The notes under the pieces were generated by a model. The model searched no databases. It had not been told where the DNA came from and saw only the letters and a list, made by a program, of their open reading frames with translations. 64,000 nt of DNA from Bog-532 sp963833835 (GTDB lineage: Bacteria; Actinomycetota; Actinomycetes; Streptosporangiales; Streptosporangiaceae), in contig CAWHZI010000008.1 in assembly GCA_963833835.1 (NCBI GenBank), forward strand, positions 372,001-436,000, in the 5' to 3' direction. Every line of letters begins with the position of its first letter. Position 1 is the first letter of the stretch. Below are positions 45,706-54,621 of the stretch, one piece after another. The translations under genes and the position numbers were made by a program.

Positions 45706-46389
45706 GTGGTCGGCGTGACGGAGGCGCCGGGGACCGGCCAGCGGGTGGTGATCGCCGAGGATTCGGTGCTGCTCCTGGCCGGGCTGACCAAGCTGCTGGA
45801 AAGCGCCGGCTTCCAGGTAGTGGCCACCGCCGGCGACGGCGCGGAGCTGGTGGCCGCGGTCGAGCGGGAACAGCCGGACGTGGTGGTCGCCGACGTGCGG
45901 ATGCCGCCGACCTTCACCGACGAAGGCATCCGGGCCGTCCTGGTCATCCGGGCCCAGTGGCCGCAGACCGCGATCCTGGTGCTGTCCCAGTACGTAGAGG
46001 AGCGGTACGCCGCCGACTTGCTGTCCGCGCACACGCACGGCGTCGGCTACCTGCTCAAGGACCGGGTGGCCGACGTGGCCGAGTTCCTGGACGCGCTGCG
46101 CCGGGTGGCGGCGGGCGGCACCGCCCTGGACCCGGAGGTGGTGGCCCAGCTGATGGTGCGCCGGGGCGGCGACCCGCTAGGCAACCTGACCGACCGGGAG
46201 CGCGGGGTGCTGGCCCTGATGGCCGAGGGCCGGTCCAACACCGAGATCGGCGCCACCCTGGTCATCACGGACAGCGCGGTCAGCAAGCACATCAACTCGA
46301 TCTTCGCCAAGCTCGGCCTGTACCCGGGCGACGCCGGGCACCGGCGGGTGCTGGCCGTGCTGCGCTACCTGGGCGCCGGCCCGGCGTGA
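45706..46389 (+). CDS. NarL/FixJ-type response regulator
   Basis: A 227-aa regulator: receiver domain VVIAEDSVLLLAGLTKLLE (acidic pair ED), phospho-Asp in VVVADVRMPP, Thr/Ser switch region, Lys in YLLKDRVAD, then a LuxR-type HTH NLTDRERGVLALMAEGRSNTEIGATLVITDSAVSKHINSIFAKL. GTG 45706 has AAAGG 7 nt upstream. Its kinase partner is most likely the one at 41.1-42.4 kb, on the opposite strand across the transporter genes. It may bind the palindrome at 42449-42467. Confidence 0.9.
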   Translation: MVGVTEAPGTGQRVVIAEDSVLLLAGLTKLLESAGFQVVATAGDGAELVAAVEREQPDVVVADVRMPPTFTDEGIRAVLVIRAQWPQTAILVLSQYVEERYAADLLSAHTHGVGYLLKDRVADVAEFLDALRRVAAGGTALDPEVVAQLMVRRGGDPLGNLTDRERGVLALMAEGRSNTEIGATLVITDSAVSKHINSIFAKLGLYPGDAGHRRVLAVLRYLGAGPA

Positions 46390-46440
46390 CCAGGCCGGCC
46401 CTTGACCGGCCCGAGACGCGGACCCGCTAATTTGTCTGGC

Positions 46441-47823
46441 GTGACCGGCCACATGCCGCCCGCCCCCGGCGTTGTCGCCACCCCCGGTGCCAGCGCCACC
46501 CGCGGCGCCGTCGCGGCCTGGGGCCTTTGGGACTGGGCGTTCTCGGCCTTCAACGCCGTGGCGACGACCTTCGTGTTCAACACGTACCTGTCGGGCAGGG
46601 CGTTCGGCAATCCCGCGCACGAATCCGAGCTGCTCGGCGTGTTCACCGCGGTCGCGGGCGTGTTCATCGCGGTCGTGGCCCCGGTGGCGGGCCAGCGCAG
46701 CGACACCTCGGGCCGCCGCAAGCTGTGGCTGGGGATCAACTCCGGTGTCGTCGTGGCCTGCCTGCTCGGCATGGTGTTCGTCCGGAACCAGCCGGGATAC
46801 CTGTGGCTCGGCCTGGTCTGCATCGCGGTCGGGACGGTCTTCTACGAGCTGGCGTCGGTGTTCTACAACTCGCTGCTGCCGCTGATCTCAACGCCGAAGA
46901 CCGTCGGCAAGATCAGCGCCTTCGGCTGGAGCATGGGTTACTTCGGCGGCATCGCGCTGCTGGTCATCATCCTGGTCGGCTTCGTCCTGGGCGGCTCCCA
47001 CGGCACGGCCGGCCTGCTGCACATCCCCAAGGCAGGCGGCCTGTACGTGCGGCTGGCCATGCTCGTCGCCGCCGCGTGGGCGGTGGGGTTCAGCATCCCG
47101 GTGTTCTTCGCGGTCAAGGTGCCACCGCCGGCGGCCGAGATCGCGGCGGAGCGCACGGGGTTCTTCGCCAGCTACGGCGTGCTGTTCCGCAACATCCGCG
47201 GCCTCTGGCGGGCCAGCCCGAACACGATCAGGTTCCTGCTGGCCAGCGCCATCTTCCGGGACGGCCTGACTGGGGTCTTCACCTTTGGCGGCGTGATCGG
47301 GCACGTGGCGTTCGGGCTGTCCACGACCGAGGTGCTGGTGTTCGGCATCGCCGCGAACGTCATCGCCGGCATCGCCACGGTCTCGTCCGGCCGCCTCGAT
47401 GACCGGCTCGGGCCCAAGCCGCTGATCGTGACCTCGCTCATCGGCATGAGCGTGTGCGCGATCGCCCTGTTCGCCGCCCGGGGCCTGGGTGCCAGCGCGT
47501 TCTGGATCTTCGGGCTGATCCTGTGCGCGTTCGTCGGGCCGGCCCAGTCGGCTAGCCGCTCGTTCCTGTCCCGCATCATCCCGCCCGGCCGCGAGGGCGA
47601 AGTGTTCGGCCTCTACGCGACGACGGGCCGCGCGGCGATCTGGATGTCACCGGCCCTGTACGCGCTGGCTATCGCGATCTCACCCGCCACCGGCACGGCC
47701 GCCCGGACGGCGTGGGGCATCCTCGGCATCCTGGTGGTCATCCTGGTCGGCCTGGCCGTGCTGCTACCGGTCAAACCGGGCCAGACCCTGCGCACACCCG
47801 TGCTGGAAGACACCGCCGCCTGA
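46441..47823 (+). CDS. MFS transporter, UMF1/Atg22-like
   Basis: A ~460-aa membrane protein with 11-12 helices. GLWDWAFSAFNAVATTFVFNTYL at the start and ELASVFYNSLLPLISTPKTVGKISAFGWSMGYFGGI are characteristic of the UMF1 family (Atg22-like, vacuolar amino-acid effluxers in yeast). The bacterial substrate is unknown. GTG 46441 is chosen: no ribosome site is present, but TAATTT (46428-46433) ends 7 nt before it, consistent with a leaderless mRNA, and TTGACC at 46402 may be a loose -35. Confidence 0.87.
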   Translation: MTGHMPPAPGVVATPGASATRGAVAAWGLWDWAFSAFNAVATTFVFNTYLSGRAFGNPAHESELLGVFTAVAGVFIAVVAPVAGQRSDTSGRRKLWLGINSGVVVACLLGMVFVRNQPGYLWLGLVCIAVGTVFYELASVFYNSLLPLISTPKTVGKISAFGWSMGYFGGIALLVIILVGFVLGGSHGTAGLLHIPKAGGLYVRLAMLVAAAWAVGFSIPVFFAVKVPPPAAEIAAERTGFFASYGVLFRNIRGLWRASPNTIRFLLASAIFRDGLTGVFTFGGVIGHVAFGLSTTEVLVFGIAANVIAGIATVSSGRLDDRLGPKPLIVTSLIGMSVCAIALFAARGLGASAFWIFGLILCAFVGPAQSASRSFLSRIIPPGREGEVFGLYATTGRAAIWMSPALYALAIAISPATGTAARTAWGILGILVVILVGLAVLLPVKPGQTLRTPVLEDTAA

Positions 47824-47844
47824 CAACTGGCCCCTGACAACTGG
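47820..47844 (+). promoter_or_regulatory. Direct repeat upstream of the first SARP gene
   Basis: CTGACAACTGG occurs twice, at 47820-47830 and 47834-47844, a 14-bp period. The first copy includes the MFS stop codon. It is 54 nt upstream of the SARP start and may be a regulator site. Confidence 0.5.
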
Positions 47845-47897
47845 TGCAATTCGCTCCCGCCAGGCAAAATCGAAACTAGCAGGCTGGGAGGGGTTGC

Positions 47898-50819
47898 GTG
47901 CTGTCGGCGTCTGAGCGGGACACGCTGCGGTTCCGCGACCTCGGCCCGGTCGATGTGGAGGAAGACGGGCAGGTCCGCGCGCCCGGTGGGCCGATCCTGG
48001 GCCGGCTGCTGGCGCGGCTGCTGGTTGATCCGGGGCGGCGGGTCGATGTCAGTGAGCTGGTTGACGCGGTGTGGGGGGACCGGGGCGCCGCCCGGTCGCC
48101 GTCGACGCTGGACTCGCATCTGCACCGGCTGCGCCGGTTCCTCGAACCAGAGCGGGGCCGCAGCGGGACGGCCGGGCGGCTGGCCCTCGAAGCCGGCGGT
48201 TACCGGCTGGTGGTCACCGCTGAGCAGATTGACTCGGTGCGGTTCGCCGCGCTGGTGACTCAGGCCGGTGAGTTGCTGGCGGCCGGAGACGCCGGCCAGG
48301 CGCTGGCCCGGGCGCAGGCGGCCCGGGAGCTGTGGCGGGGCCGTCCGCTGTCCCCCTGGAGTGACGAAGCGTGGGCGGCGGCCGCGGTCGCCAAACTGGA
48401 AGAACTCAACCGTCAGCTGACCGAGATCCTGGTCGATGCCCTGCTGGCTGGTTCTCATCCGGAGCGGGCGCTGGTCGAGCTGGAGCCGGTGCTGGCGGCT
48501 GAGCCGTTGCGGGAACGGCCGTGGGAGCAGTACCTGCTGGCGGCAGGCCGGGTGGGGCGGGTGCAGGACGCGCTGGCCGCCTACCGGCGGGCCGACCGGC
48601 TGTTCCGCGACGAACTGGGGATCGAGCCTGGGGCTGAGCTGCGCCGGCTACAGCAGATGCTGTTGTCAGGCGAAGCCACGCCGCCAGTCCGACGGCAGCA
48701 GATGCTGACATCGGGTCAGGCCACACCAGGGTCCCCGATCCGGGAGGGTCAGTCACCGGCCACGCCACCCCCGGTTCAGCCCGAGGTGCACCTGCCCCGG
48801 CGGCGGTCCCGGCTGATCGGCCGGGACCAGGAGATGACCGATCTCGCCTTCCGCCTGAGTGCGGCATCCCTGGTCACCCTGGTCGGTGTGGGCGGCTGCG
48901 GGAAGACCACCTTGGCCGTGGCCACAGCCGAGCAGGTGGCCACGGACTTCCCCGACGGGGTCTGGTTCGTGGACCTCACGTCGGCGCAGGACGGTGCGGG
49001 GGTCAGCGCCGCGGTGGCCTCGGCTCTCGGTCTGGCGGGCGACGGAGTGAGCGCGGCAGCCGACACGCTGCGGGCCTTCACGCAGACCCGGCGGATGCTG
49101 CTGATCCTGGACAACTGCGAGCACATCCTCGACCCGGCCGCCGAGCTGGTCGAAGACTTGCTGGTGGCCGGGTCGAGGATGGTGGCGCTGGCCACCAGCC
49201 GCGAACCGCTGGAGGTCGAGGGGGAAGAGCTGGTTGAGCTGGCGCCCCTGCCGGTCGGCGACCCGACTAGCTCCCCGGCGGGCGAGCTGTTCCTGGAACG
49301 GCTGGCCGAAGCCACACCCGATCGGCGGCTGACCGCGGACGACCTGTCTTGCGCCGCGACGATCTGCGCCGCCGTCGACGGGGTGCCGCTGGCCATCGAG
49401 CTGGCCGCGGCCCGGTCCCGCGCCTTCAGCCTGCCCGAGATCGCCGAGCAGGTCCGGTCCGATCCGAGCTCGCTGTCCCGGGTCGGCCGGAGCCGGGGCG
49501 GGCGGCAGAGCGTGCGATCCGCGGTGGACCGCAGTGTGCGGCTGATCAGCCCGGACGAGCAGGGACTGCACGCGGCCATGTCGGTGGTCCCGGGCCCGAT
49601 GACCGCCCGGATGGCCGCCGCCCTGGCTGGCAAACGGCCCGGGGAGATCGAAGGCCTGGTCGCCGGGCTGGTGCACCGGTCGCTCTTGGTCACCGAAGGT
49701 CCGCTGCGGCCGGGCGGAGCCTCACGGTTCGCTCAGCTGGCCATCGTGCGCGGCCACGGCGCGCACGCGCTGGGCGAGACCGGCACCGAGGGGGCGGCTG
49801 GACGGCGGGATCAGCTGCTCATCGACACCGTGGTCGGCCGGCCCCGGATCGGCCTGACCGGTGAGGCCGAGTTCCACAGCGGCCTGGATGACGATCTGGC
49901 CGCCTTGCGGGCCGGGCTGCACCGGACGCTGATCGACCAGCCCAGCGCGGGCGGGGTGAGCCTGGCCGCGGGGCTGGGGCGGTACTGGTACTTCCGGGGG
50001 ATGATGATCGAGGGCAGCCGCTGGGTCGAGGTGGCCCTGGCCCACCTCGATCTGGCCCGGCCGGTCGACGCGGCCATCTTGCACGCGGGCCTGGCCGCGG
50101 TGAACATCATGCGGAGCGACTTCCCGAACGCCCGCCCGCACCTGGACGCGCTGATCGTGGCGGCGGACCGCGCCACCGGCGAGGACCTGCTGCTCATCGG
50201 GGACGAGTTCGCCCGTCTCACCGTGCCGGTCTACCCTCGCGGGGAAGCCGGATTGCTCCGTGAGCTGGCTGATCAGGTCACCGCGATCGCCGACCGCACC
50301 GGCGATGCCAACAGCACGCTGATGGCCCGGGTCGCGACGCTCCGGGGCTATTCGCGGGCGACCGGCGAGCAGCGGGCCGAGGCCTCGGTCGTGCACGAGG
50401 CGGCGCTGGCCTCCGGTAACCGGTGGGTCGGCTGGGTTTCCGCGGGCGTCGCGGTGCGGGCCTGCCTGGCCGCAGACGACACCGACGCCGCGCTGGGGTG
50501 GGCTCAGCACGCCATGGAGGACTTCCTGGCCCTGGGGGTCAAGGCCAGCCCGCAGTTCGTCGAGCTGTACGGGGCTCTGCACGCCCGTCGCGGTGACTAC
50601 CGCGCGGCGGTGCGGCTGCTCGGCGCGGCCCGGGAGCAGAACCGGCGGGCGGTGATGCGCTGGCCGGCCCGGCCGCAGACCCCGTCCATCCTGGAGGAGG
50701 CCGCCCGCCGCCTCGGCGCCGCCGCCTACGAGGAGGCCTGGCAGGCCGGCCGCGGGCTTCAGGTGGCCGACATCGCCCGTCTCGCTGCCGTCCCGGCCGC
50801 TGAACCCGCTGCCCGCTGA
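47898..50819 (+). CDS. SARP/AfsR-type regulator (OmpR wHTH-BTAD-AAA-TPR), copy 1
   Basis: A 973-aa large SARP. Residues ~10-95 are an OmpR-type winged helix (LRFRDLGPVDVEEDG...GRRVDVSELVDAVWG...LDSHLHRLRRFLEP). Residues ~105-255 are the BTAD helical domain (ELWRGRPLSPWSDEAW, AYRRADRLFRDELGIEPGAELRRLQQ). A P-loop ATPase follows with LIGRDQEMTDL, VGVGGCGKTTLAVATAE and LLILDNCEHILD, then a helical TPR-like C terminus with GDYRAAVRLLGAAREQNRRA. GTG 47898 follows GGGAGGGG. The paralogue at 56.4 kb is near-identical in many blocks. Likely an activator acting through 11-bp-spaced heptamers at 53.0 and 54.5 kb. Confidence 0.93.
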   Translation: MLSASERDTLRFRDLGPVDVEEDGQVRAPGGPILGRLLARLLVDPGRRVDVSELVDAVWGDRGAARSPSTLDSHLHRLRRFLEPERGRSGTAGRLALEAGGYRLVVTAEQIDSVRFAALVTQAGELLAAGDAGQALARAQAARELWRGRPLSPWSDEAWAAAAVAKLEELNRQLTEILVDALLAGSHPERALVELEPVLAAEPLRERPWEQYLLAAGRVGRVQDALAAYRRADRLFRDELGIEPGAELRRLQQMLLSGEATPPVRRQQMLTSGQATPGSPIREGQSPATPPPVQPEVHLPRRRSRLIGRDQEMTDLAFRLSAASLVTLVGVGGCGKTTLAVATAEQVATDFPDGVWFVDLTSAQDGAGVSAAVASALGLAGDGVSAAADTLRAFTQTRRMLLILDNCEHILDPAAELVEDLLVAGSRMVALATSREPLEVEGEELVELAPLPVGDPTSSPAGELFLERLAEATPDRRLTADDLSCAATICAAVDGVPLAIELAAARSRAFSLPEIAEQVRSDPSSLSRVGRSRGGRQSVRSAVDRSVRLISPDEQGLHAAMSVVPGPMTARMAAALAGKRPGEIEGLVAGLVHRSLLVTEGPLRPGGASRFAQLAIVRGHGAHALGETGTEGAAGRRDQLLIDTVVGRPRIGLTGEAEFHSGLDDDLAALRAGLHRTLIDQPSAGGVSLAAGLGRYWYFRGMMIEGSRWVEVALAHLDLARPVDAAILHAGLAAVNIMRSDFPNARPHLDALIVAADRATGEDLLLIGDEFARLTVPVYPRGEAGLLRELADQVTAIADRTGDANSTLMARVATLRGYSRATGEQRAEASVVHEAALASGNRWVGWVSAGVAVRACLAADDTDAALGWAQHAMEDFLALGVKASPQFVELYGALHARRGDYRAAVRLLGAAREQNRRAVMRWPARPQTPSILEEAARRLGAAAYEEAWQAGRGLQVADIARLAAVPAAEPAAR

Positions 50820-50832
50820 GCCTCGGCTGGCC

Positions 50833-52326
50833 TTACCGATGGCTGGCGGCCTCACTGGCCGCGTCGGCGGCAGCGCGGATGGCGGGACGGTTGGGCTTGC
50901 CCTGCTCGGTGAGCGGGATCTGGTCCACCGGCATCAGGCGCAGCGAAGCGGCGACCTCGGGGCCGTGGCCTTCGGCGACGGCGGCGCGGCTTGCCTCGAT
51001 GTCGACGGCGCCGCCGGGCCAGGCTTCGGCGGCGGCGATCCAGCCCTGGCCGGGGTCGGCCACCAGCACGGCGTAGCGGACCGAGGGCTGGCGGCACAGC
51101 GTGTCCTGGAGCGCGACGGGGCTGACGCCGGACTGGCCGATGTCGACGGCCCGGCCCAGGATCTGCAGCATGTCTTCGCCGTCGAGGGCGCCGAGGTCGC
51201 CGCTGCGGTACCAGCCGCCGGTGAAGTTCTCGGCCTCCTCCACCGGGCGGTGCCGGTAGCCCTGGGCCATGGCCGGGGACCGGACCTCGATCGCGCCTGC
51301 GCGCGGGTCCAGGCTGCCGTCATGGCGGCGGAACCGGACGTCGACGCCGGGCTGGATCGGGCCCGCGCAGCAGAACCGGGACGGGCGGTCGTGCTCGGCC
51401 GGGGTGAGCGCGCTGACGATGCCGATCTCGCTGGCCCCGTAGGTGTGGGCGATGACCGGGCCGATGCTCATCCGGGCGCGGCGGCGCAGTACCGGCGCGG
51501 CCATGGCGCCGATATGGGTGAGCACCCGCAGCGAGGACAGGTCCCTGGTGGGCACGGCCGGGTCGTCCATCAGCCCGAACAGCTGCGGCTCGACCAGGAA
51601 CAGGTGCGTGACCCGCTCGCGCTCGATCGCGTCCAGGGTGGCGATGGGCTCGTAACGGTCCTGCAGGATGACGGTCCCGCCGCCGAGCAGGGTCTGGTCG
51701 ACCAGGATCTGGGTCAGGTAGGCGAGCTTGCCGTTGGCCAGCTGCCGCCGGTCCGGCGCCGGGGCCGGCACCGCGACGTTGGTGGAGTACGTGGCGAAGT
51801 CGCGGCGGCTGCCCTTGGGCACGCCGGTCGTCCCGCCGGAGGAGATGACCACGGCCAGGTCGCCGGGCTGGGCCCGGGGGGCCAGCGGCTCCGCGGACTG
51901 GGCGGCGGCCAGGGTGTCCAGCCGCAGCGGCACTCCCGGCACCGGCCCGACGGCGGCCACCGGCGCGGTGACCTCGTCCGGGAGCAGGCTCACCGTGTCG
52001 GGGAAGACCACAACCAGCCGCGGGTCGAACTGGGCCAGCATGCCGGCCCGGGTCTGGGCCGACGGGGGGACGGACAGGTACACCGCGGCCGCCCCGATCA
52101 GGTGCGCGGCGTAGCGGACGGCCAGCGCCTCGGGGCGGTTCGGGGCGATCAGGGCCACCAGGTCACCGGGGCCCACACCCTGGGTGTCCAGCACGCGGGC
52201 GTAGCGGTAGATCGCGGCCAGCAGCTCGGCGCCGGTCGTGCCGGTCCCGGCGGAGCGCAGGACGGTCCGGTCCGGCGTCCCGCCGAGAACGCTGACGAGA
52301 GAGTCGATGTAGCTGGTCACAGTCAT
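50833..52326 (-). CDS. AMP-binding (acyl-CoA synthetase-like) enzyme
   Basis: A 497-aa member of the ANL superfamily. The P-loop is VISSGGTTGVPKGSRR, the adenine-binding motif is HTYGASEIG, the hinge Asp is in WYRSGDLG, and the C-terminal catalytic Lys is in IPLTEQGKPNRPAI. It activates a carboxylate as an acyl-adenylate, probably followed by transfer to CoA or a carrier protein. The substrate is unknown; aryl or fatty acid are both possible. It lies 82 bp downstream of the DUF1453-like gene on the same strand and may be read through from the SARP-box promoter at 53.0 kb. Converges with SARP copy 1. Confidence 0.88.
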   Translation of the reverse strand: MTVTSYIDSLVSVLGGTPDRTVLRSAGTGTTGAELLAAIYRYARVLDTQGVGPGDLVALIAPNRPEALAVRYAAHLIGAAAVYLSVPPSAQTRAGMLAQFDPRLVVVFPDTVSLLPDEVTAPVAAVGPVPGVPLRLDTLAAAQSAEPLAPRAQPGDLAVVISSGGTTGVPKGSRRDFATYSTNVAVPAPAPDRRQLANGKLAYLTQILVDQTLLGGGTVILQDRYEPIATLDAIERERVTHLFLVEPQLFGLMDDPAVPTRDLSSLRVLTHIGAMAAPVLRRRARMSIGPVIAHTYGASEIGIVSALTPAEHDRPSRFCCAGPIQPGVDVRFRRHDGSLDPRAGAIEVRSPAMAQGYRHRPVEEAENFTGGWYRSGDLGALDGEDMLQILGRAVDIGQSGVSPVALQDTLCRQPSVRYAVLVADPGQGWIAAAEAWPGGAVDIEASRAAVAEGHGPEVAASLRLMPVDQIPLTEQGKPNRPAIRAAADAASEAASHR

Positions 52327-52408
52327 GATCCTCAGTGTGCCGAATGCGCCGCGGCTGCTGCCAGCCTGACGTCTGTGGTCCGGTCGTAGATTTCGGGACT
52401 CAGGCTGG

Positions 52409-52948
52409 TTACTTGACGAGTTCGCGGTCGTAGCCGGCCGGGCTGGTGACGTCCGCGTCGCGGTGACCAGAGCTGGCCGGGCCGGAAGTGACCGGGCTGA
52501 GCGACTGGGCCCGCCGCCAGATCAGTTGCGCCTGGAAGGCCACCATGATCGCGATCATGATCAGGACCTCGCCGAAGCCGCCGTCGTCGCTGATGTGCAG
52601 GAAGTACGCGGCGGTGCCGATGACGAACTTGGTCGCGACGAGCCCGAGGAACAGGCCGATGGTGAGCGCGGTGCCCTGGCTGTACACGGTGCCGTCGGTG
52701 GCGGCCCACACCCGGGTCAGCCGGCCGCGCAGCAGGCCGACGCCGACGCTGAGCGCGATGCTGAGGACCAGCAGGCCCCAGGCGGTGGCGTTCTTCGGCA
52801 TGTTCATCCCGCCCACGACCAGACCGACGATCGCGTAGATGATGGCCAGCTTGAAGCGCTGGCCCCCGACGACCTGATGCTGGCGGGACTGCTGATAGAT
52901 CGCGTATCCGGTCAGGGCGAGCAGGATGACGATCTCGGTGGGCGACAT
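52409..52948 (-). CDS. DUF1453/CcdC-like integral membrane protein
   Basis: A 179-aa protein with about five hydrophobic segments (TEIVILLALTGYAIYQQSR; FKLAIIYAIVGLVVGGMNM; ATAWGLLVLSIALSVGVGLLRGRLTRVW; ALTIGLFLGLVATKFVIG; VLIMIAIMVAFQAQLIWRR). LLRGRLTRVWAATDGTVYSQGT is the conserved family block. Function unknown. ATG 52948 follows AAAGGA at ~7 nt. Three SARP-type heptamers and a -10-like hexamer lie ~70 nt upstream, suggesting SARP activation. The leader contains a 13-nt tandem repeat at 52972-52997. Confidence 0.82.
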   Translation of the reverse strand: MSPTEIVILLALTGYAIYQQSRQHQVVGGQRFKLAIIYAIVGLVVGGMNMPKNATAWGLLVLSIALSVGVGLLRGRLTRVWAATDGTVYSQGTALTIGLFLGLVATKFVIGTAAYFLHISDDGGFGEVLIMIAIMVAFQAQLIWRRAQSLSPVTSGPASSGHRDADVTSPAGYDRELVK

Positions 52949-52971
52949 GGCGCTGTCCTTTCTGCGGGGCC

Positions 52972-52997
52972 CGGTTCCGGGTTGCGGTTCCGGGTTC
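52972..52997. repeat. 13-nt tandem duplication in the DUF1453-like gene leader
   Basis: CGGTTCCGGGTTG is followed directly by CGGTTCCGGGTTC (one mismatch). It lies between the predicted SARP promoter and the ribosome site, so it would be transcribed. Confidence 0.6.
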
Positions 52998-53014
52998 GTC
53001 CGGTTGGTGATCTC

Positions 53015-53059
53015 ACTGTCGCGCGGGGGTCTCCAATCCCGCGCCAATCGCACTTCAAG
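53015..53059 (-). promoter_or_regulatory. SARP-type activator site and promoter (site 1)
   Basis: Reading the minus strand: CTTGAAG (53059-53053), 4 nt, ATTGGCG (53048-53042), 4 nt, ATTGGAG (53037-53031), i.e. three heptamers at exact 11-bp periodicity. After 10 nt comes GACAGT (53020-53015), a -10-like hexamer at the same distance as in sites 2 and 3. It drives the DUF1453-like gene and perhaps the AMP-binding gene. Confidence 0.75.
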
Positions 53060-53074
53060 CCGCGTTGGGGCAGG

Positions 53075-54469
53075 TCAGAGGGTCGGCGGGATGTTGACGT
53101 TGAAGCGGAACAGGTTGCCCGGGTCCCAGGCCGACTTGACCCGGCGGAGCCGGGTGAAGACTGGCTCGCTGAACGCCGTGCTGGCGTCGGCGGCGTGACC
53201 GTCCGGGGCGGCGGCGAAGTTGTACAGCATCCGCCCGCCGCTCCAGGGCCGCAGCTGCCGGTGCAGGGCCACCTGCTGGCCTGCCGCGGCGGCCTGGCCC
53301 GGGCCGGGGTAGGCCGAGGTGAACACGGTGAACTGAGCGTCGCGGTGACTGACCGCGTTGCCCCCGGCGGGCGGGCGGCCCAGCGCGCCGCCCAGGTGCC
53401 GGATCTCCAGCATGTGCGGTGTGGCCGGGCCGACGTGGCCGAGCAGGACGGCGGTCGCGGCATCGTCCCAGCGCGGCAGGATCGAGCTGCCGCAGCTGAC
53501 CGGCTGCGGCGCGGACGGGTCGGCGTGGATCGAGCCGATCTCGCTGACCGGCAGCGGCCGCACCGTGTCGGCCAGGGGGCGGGTCACGGCCCGCAGCGGC
53601 GCGATCAGCGCCTCGGCCTGCGCTGGTGCGCCGAGGTAGGCCACCCGCAGGTGGGCCACGAACCGGCCCCGCAGCGGCGCCGGGACCGGGTCGATGTCGG
53701 GGAAGGTGATGAAGGCCAGGGACAGGCTGAGCTCGTCCGGCGCCACCGCTGTGCAGCGGCCGAACGCGGCCAGCAGTTCCGGCGCGGCCTGGCCGGGGAA
53801 GAACAGGCCGCCGCCGTACAGGCGGGGCACCGGCATCAGGTCGATCTCCAGCTCAGTGGTGACGCCGAAGTTCCCGCCGCCGCCGCGGATGGCCCAGAAC
53901 AGCTCGGGCTCGGTGTCCGCGGTGACCTCCCGCGGCTCGCCGGTGGCGGTCACCACCCGCAGCCGCCGGACCAGGTCGGCGCTGTAGCCGTACCGCCGCC
54001 CGATCGGGCCGAGGCCGCCGCCGAGGGTGTAGGAGACGGCGCCCACGCCGGGGGCCGACCCGCACAGGGGGGCCAGCCCCAGCGGCGCGCACGCCGCCAG
54101 CACCGGGGCCCAGGTGGCGCCCGCGCCGATGGTGGCGGTGCGGCGGGCCGGGTCGACGGTGACCGCGGACATCGCCCGGGTGCCGATCAGCACGCCGCCG
54201 TCGGCGCCGGGGATCGTCCCGTGGCCGGTGGCCCGGACCGCCACGGGCAGGCCGTGGCGGGCCGCGAAGCCCACCGCGGTGCTCACATCGGCCTCGCTGG
54301 CCGCGCGGATTGCGACGTCCGGGGCGGGGATGGCGGCCAGGTCGAACCCGGCGCAGGCGGCGTCGAAGCCGGGGCTGCCCGGCCGGTAAGCCCGCCCGGC
54401 CAGGACCCGGTCGAGGGCCCGGTCGATGATGCTGCCATCAGCACGGTCGAGGGTGGAGGTGCTGGCCAT
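53075..54469 (-). CDS. FAD-linked oxidoreductase (PCMH/BBE type)
   Basis: A 464-aa vanillyl-alcohol-oxidase-fold flavoenzyme. The FAD domain has VAVRATGHGTIPGADGG (His that can bind FAD covalently), LGLAPLCGSAPGVGAVSYTLGGGLGPIGRRYG (Cys at the second attachment position, so bicovalent FAD is possible), and FWAIRGGGGNFGVTTELE. The C terminus has the berberine-bridge-like WDPGNLFRFNVNIPP. Such enzymes oxidise sugars, polyketides or alkaloids with O2. No signal peptide. AAAGGAA precedes ATG 54469. SARP site 2 lies in the divergent gap. Confidence 0.9.
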   Translation of the reverse strand: MASTSTLDRADGSIIDRALDRVLAGRAYRPGSPGFDAACAGFDLAAIPAPDVAIRAASEADVSTAVGFAARHGLPVAVRATGHGTIPGADGGVLIGTRAMSAVTVDPARRTATIGAGATWAPVLAACAPLGLAPLCGSAPGVGAVSYTLGGGLGPIGRRYGYSADLVRRLRVVTATGEPREVTADTEPELFWAIRGGGGNFGVTTELEIDLMPVPRLYGGGLFFPGQAAPELLAAFGRCTAVAPDELSLSLAFITFPDIDPVPAPLRGRFVAHLRVAYLGAPAQAEALIAPLRAVTRPLADTVRPLPVSEIGSIHADPSAPQPVSCGSSILPRWDDAATAVLLGHVGPATPHMLEIRHLGGALGRPPAGGNAVSHRDAQFTVFTSAYPGPGQAAAAGQQVALHRQLRPWSGGRMLYNFAAAPDGHAADASTAFSEPVFTRLRRVKSAWDPGNLFRFNVNIPPTL

Positions 54470-54518
54470 GACGTTCCTTTCGGGGGCGGGGGCCGGATCG
54501 GCGGCCCGTTTGATCCCG

Positions 54519-54552
54519 ACTGTGCGCCGGCCGTCTCCAGTCCCCCTTCAAC
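54519..54552 (-). promoter_or_regulatory. SARP-type activator site and promoter (site 2)
   Basis: On the minus strand GTTGAAG (54552-54546), 4 nt, ACTGGAG (54541-54535): two heptamers 11 bp apart. Then 10 nt and CACAGT (54524-54519) as the -10. It lies ~50 nt upstream of the FAD oxidoreductase start. Confidence 0.75.
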
Positions 54553-54587
54553 CTGGCCCCGGGTCCGGCGGCCGCGGCCCCGCGCCG

Positions 54588-54621
54588 ATTGGAGTGAAGT
54601 TGGAGTGCGGGCGGCCACCAT
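54588..54621 (+). promoter_or_regulatory. SARP-type activator site and promoter (site 3)
   Basis: On the plus strand ATTGGAG (54588-54594), 4 nt, GTTGGAG (54599-54605): 11-bp period. Then 10 nt and CACCAT (54616-54621). The hydrolase ATG follows 6 nt later, implying a leaderless mRNA. It is back-to-back with site 2 in the 158-bp divergent gap. Confidence 0.75.
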
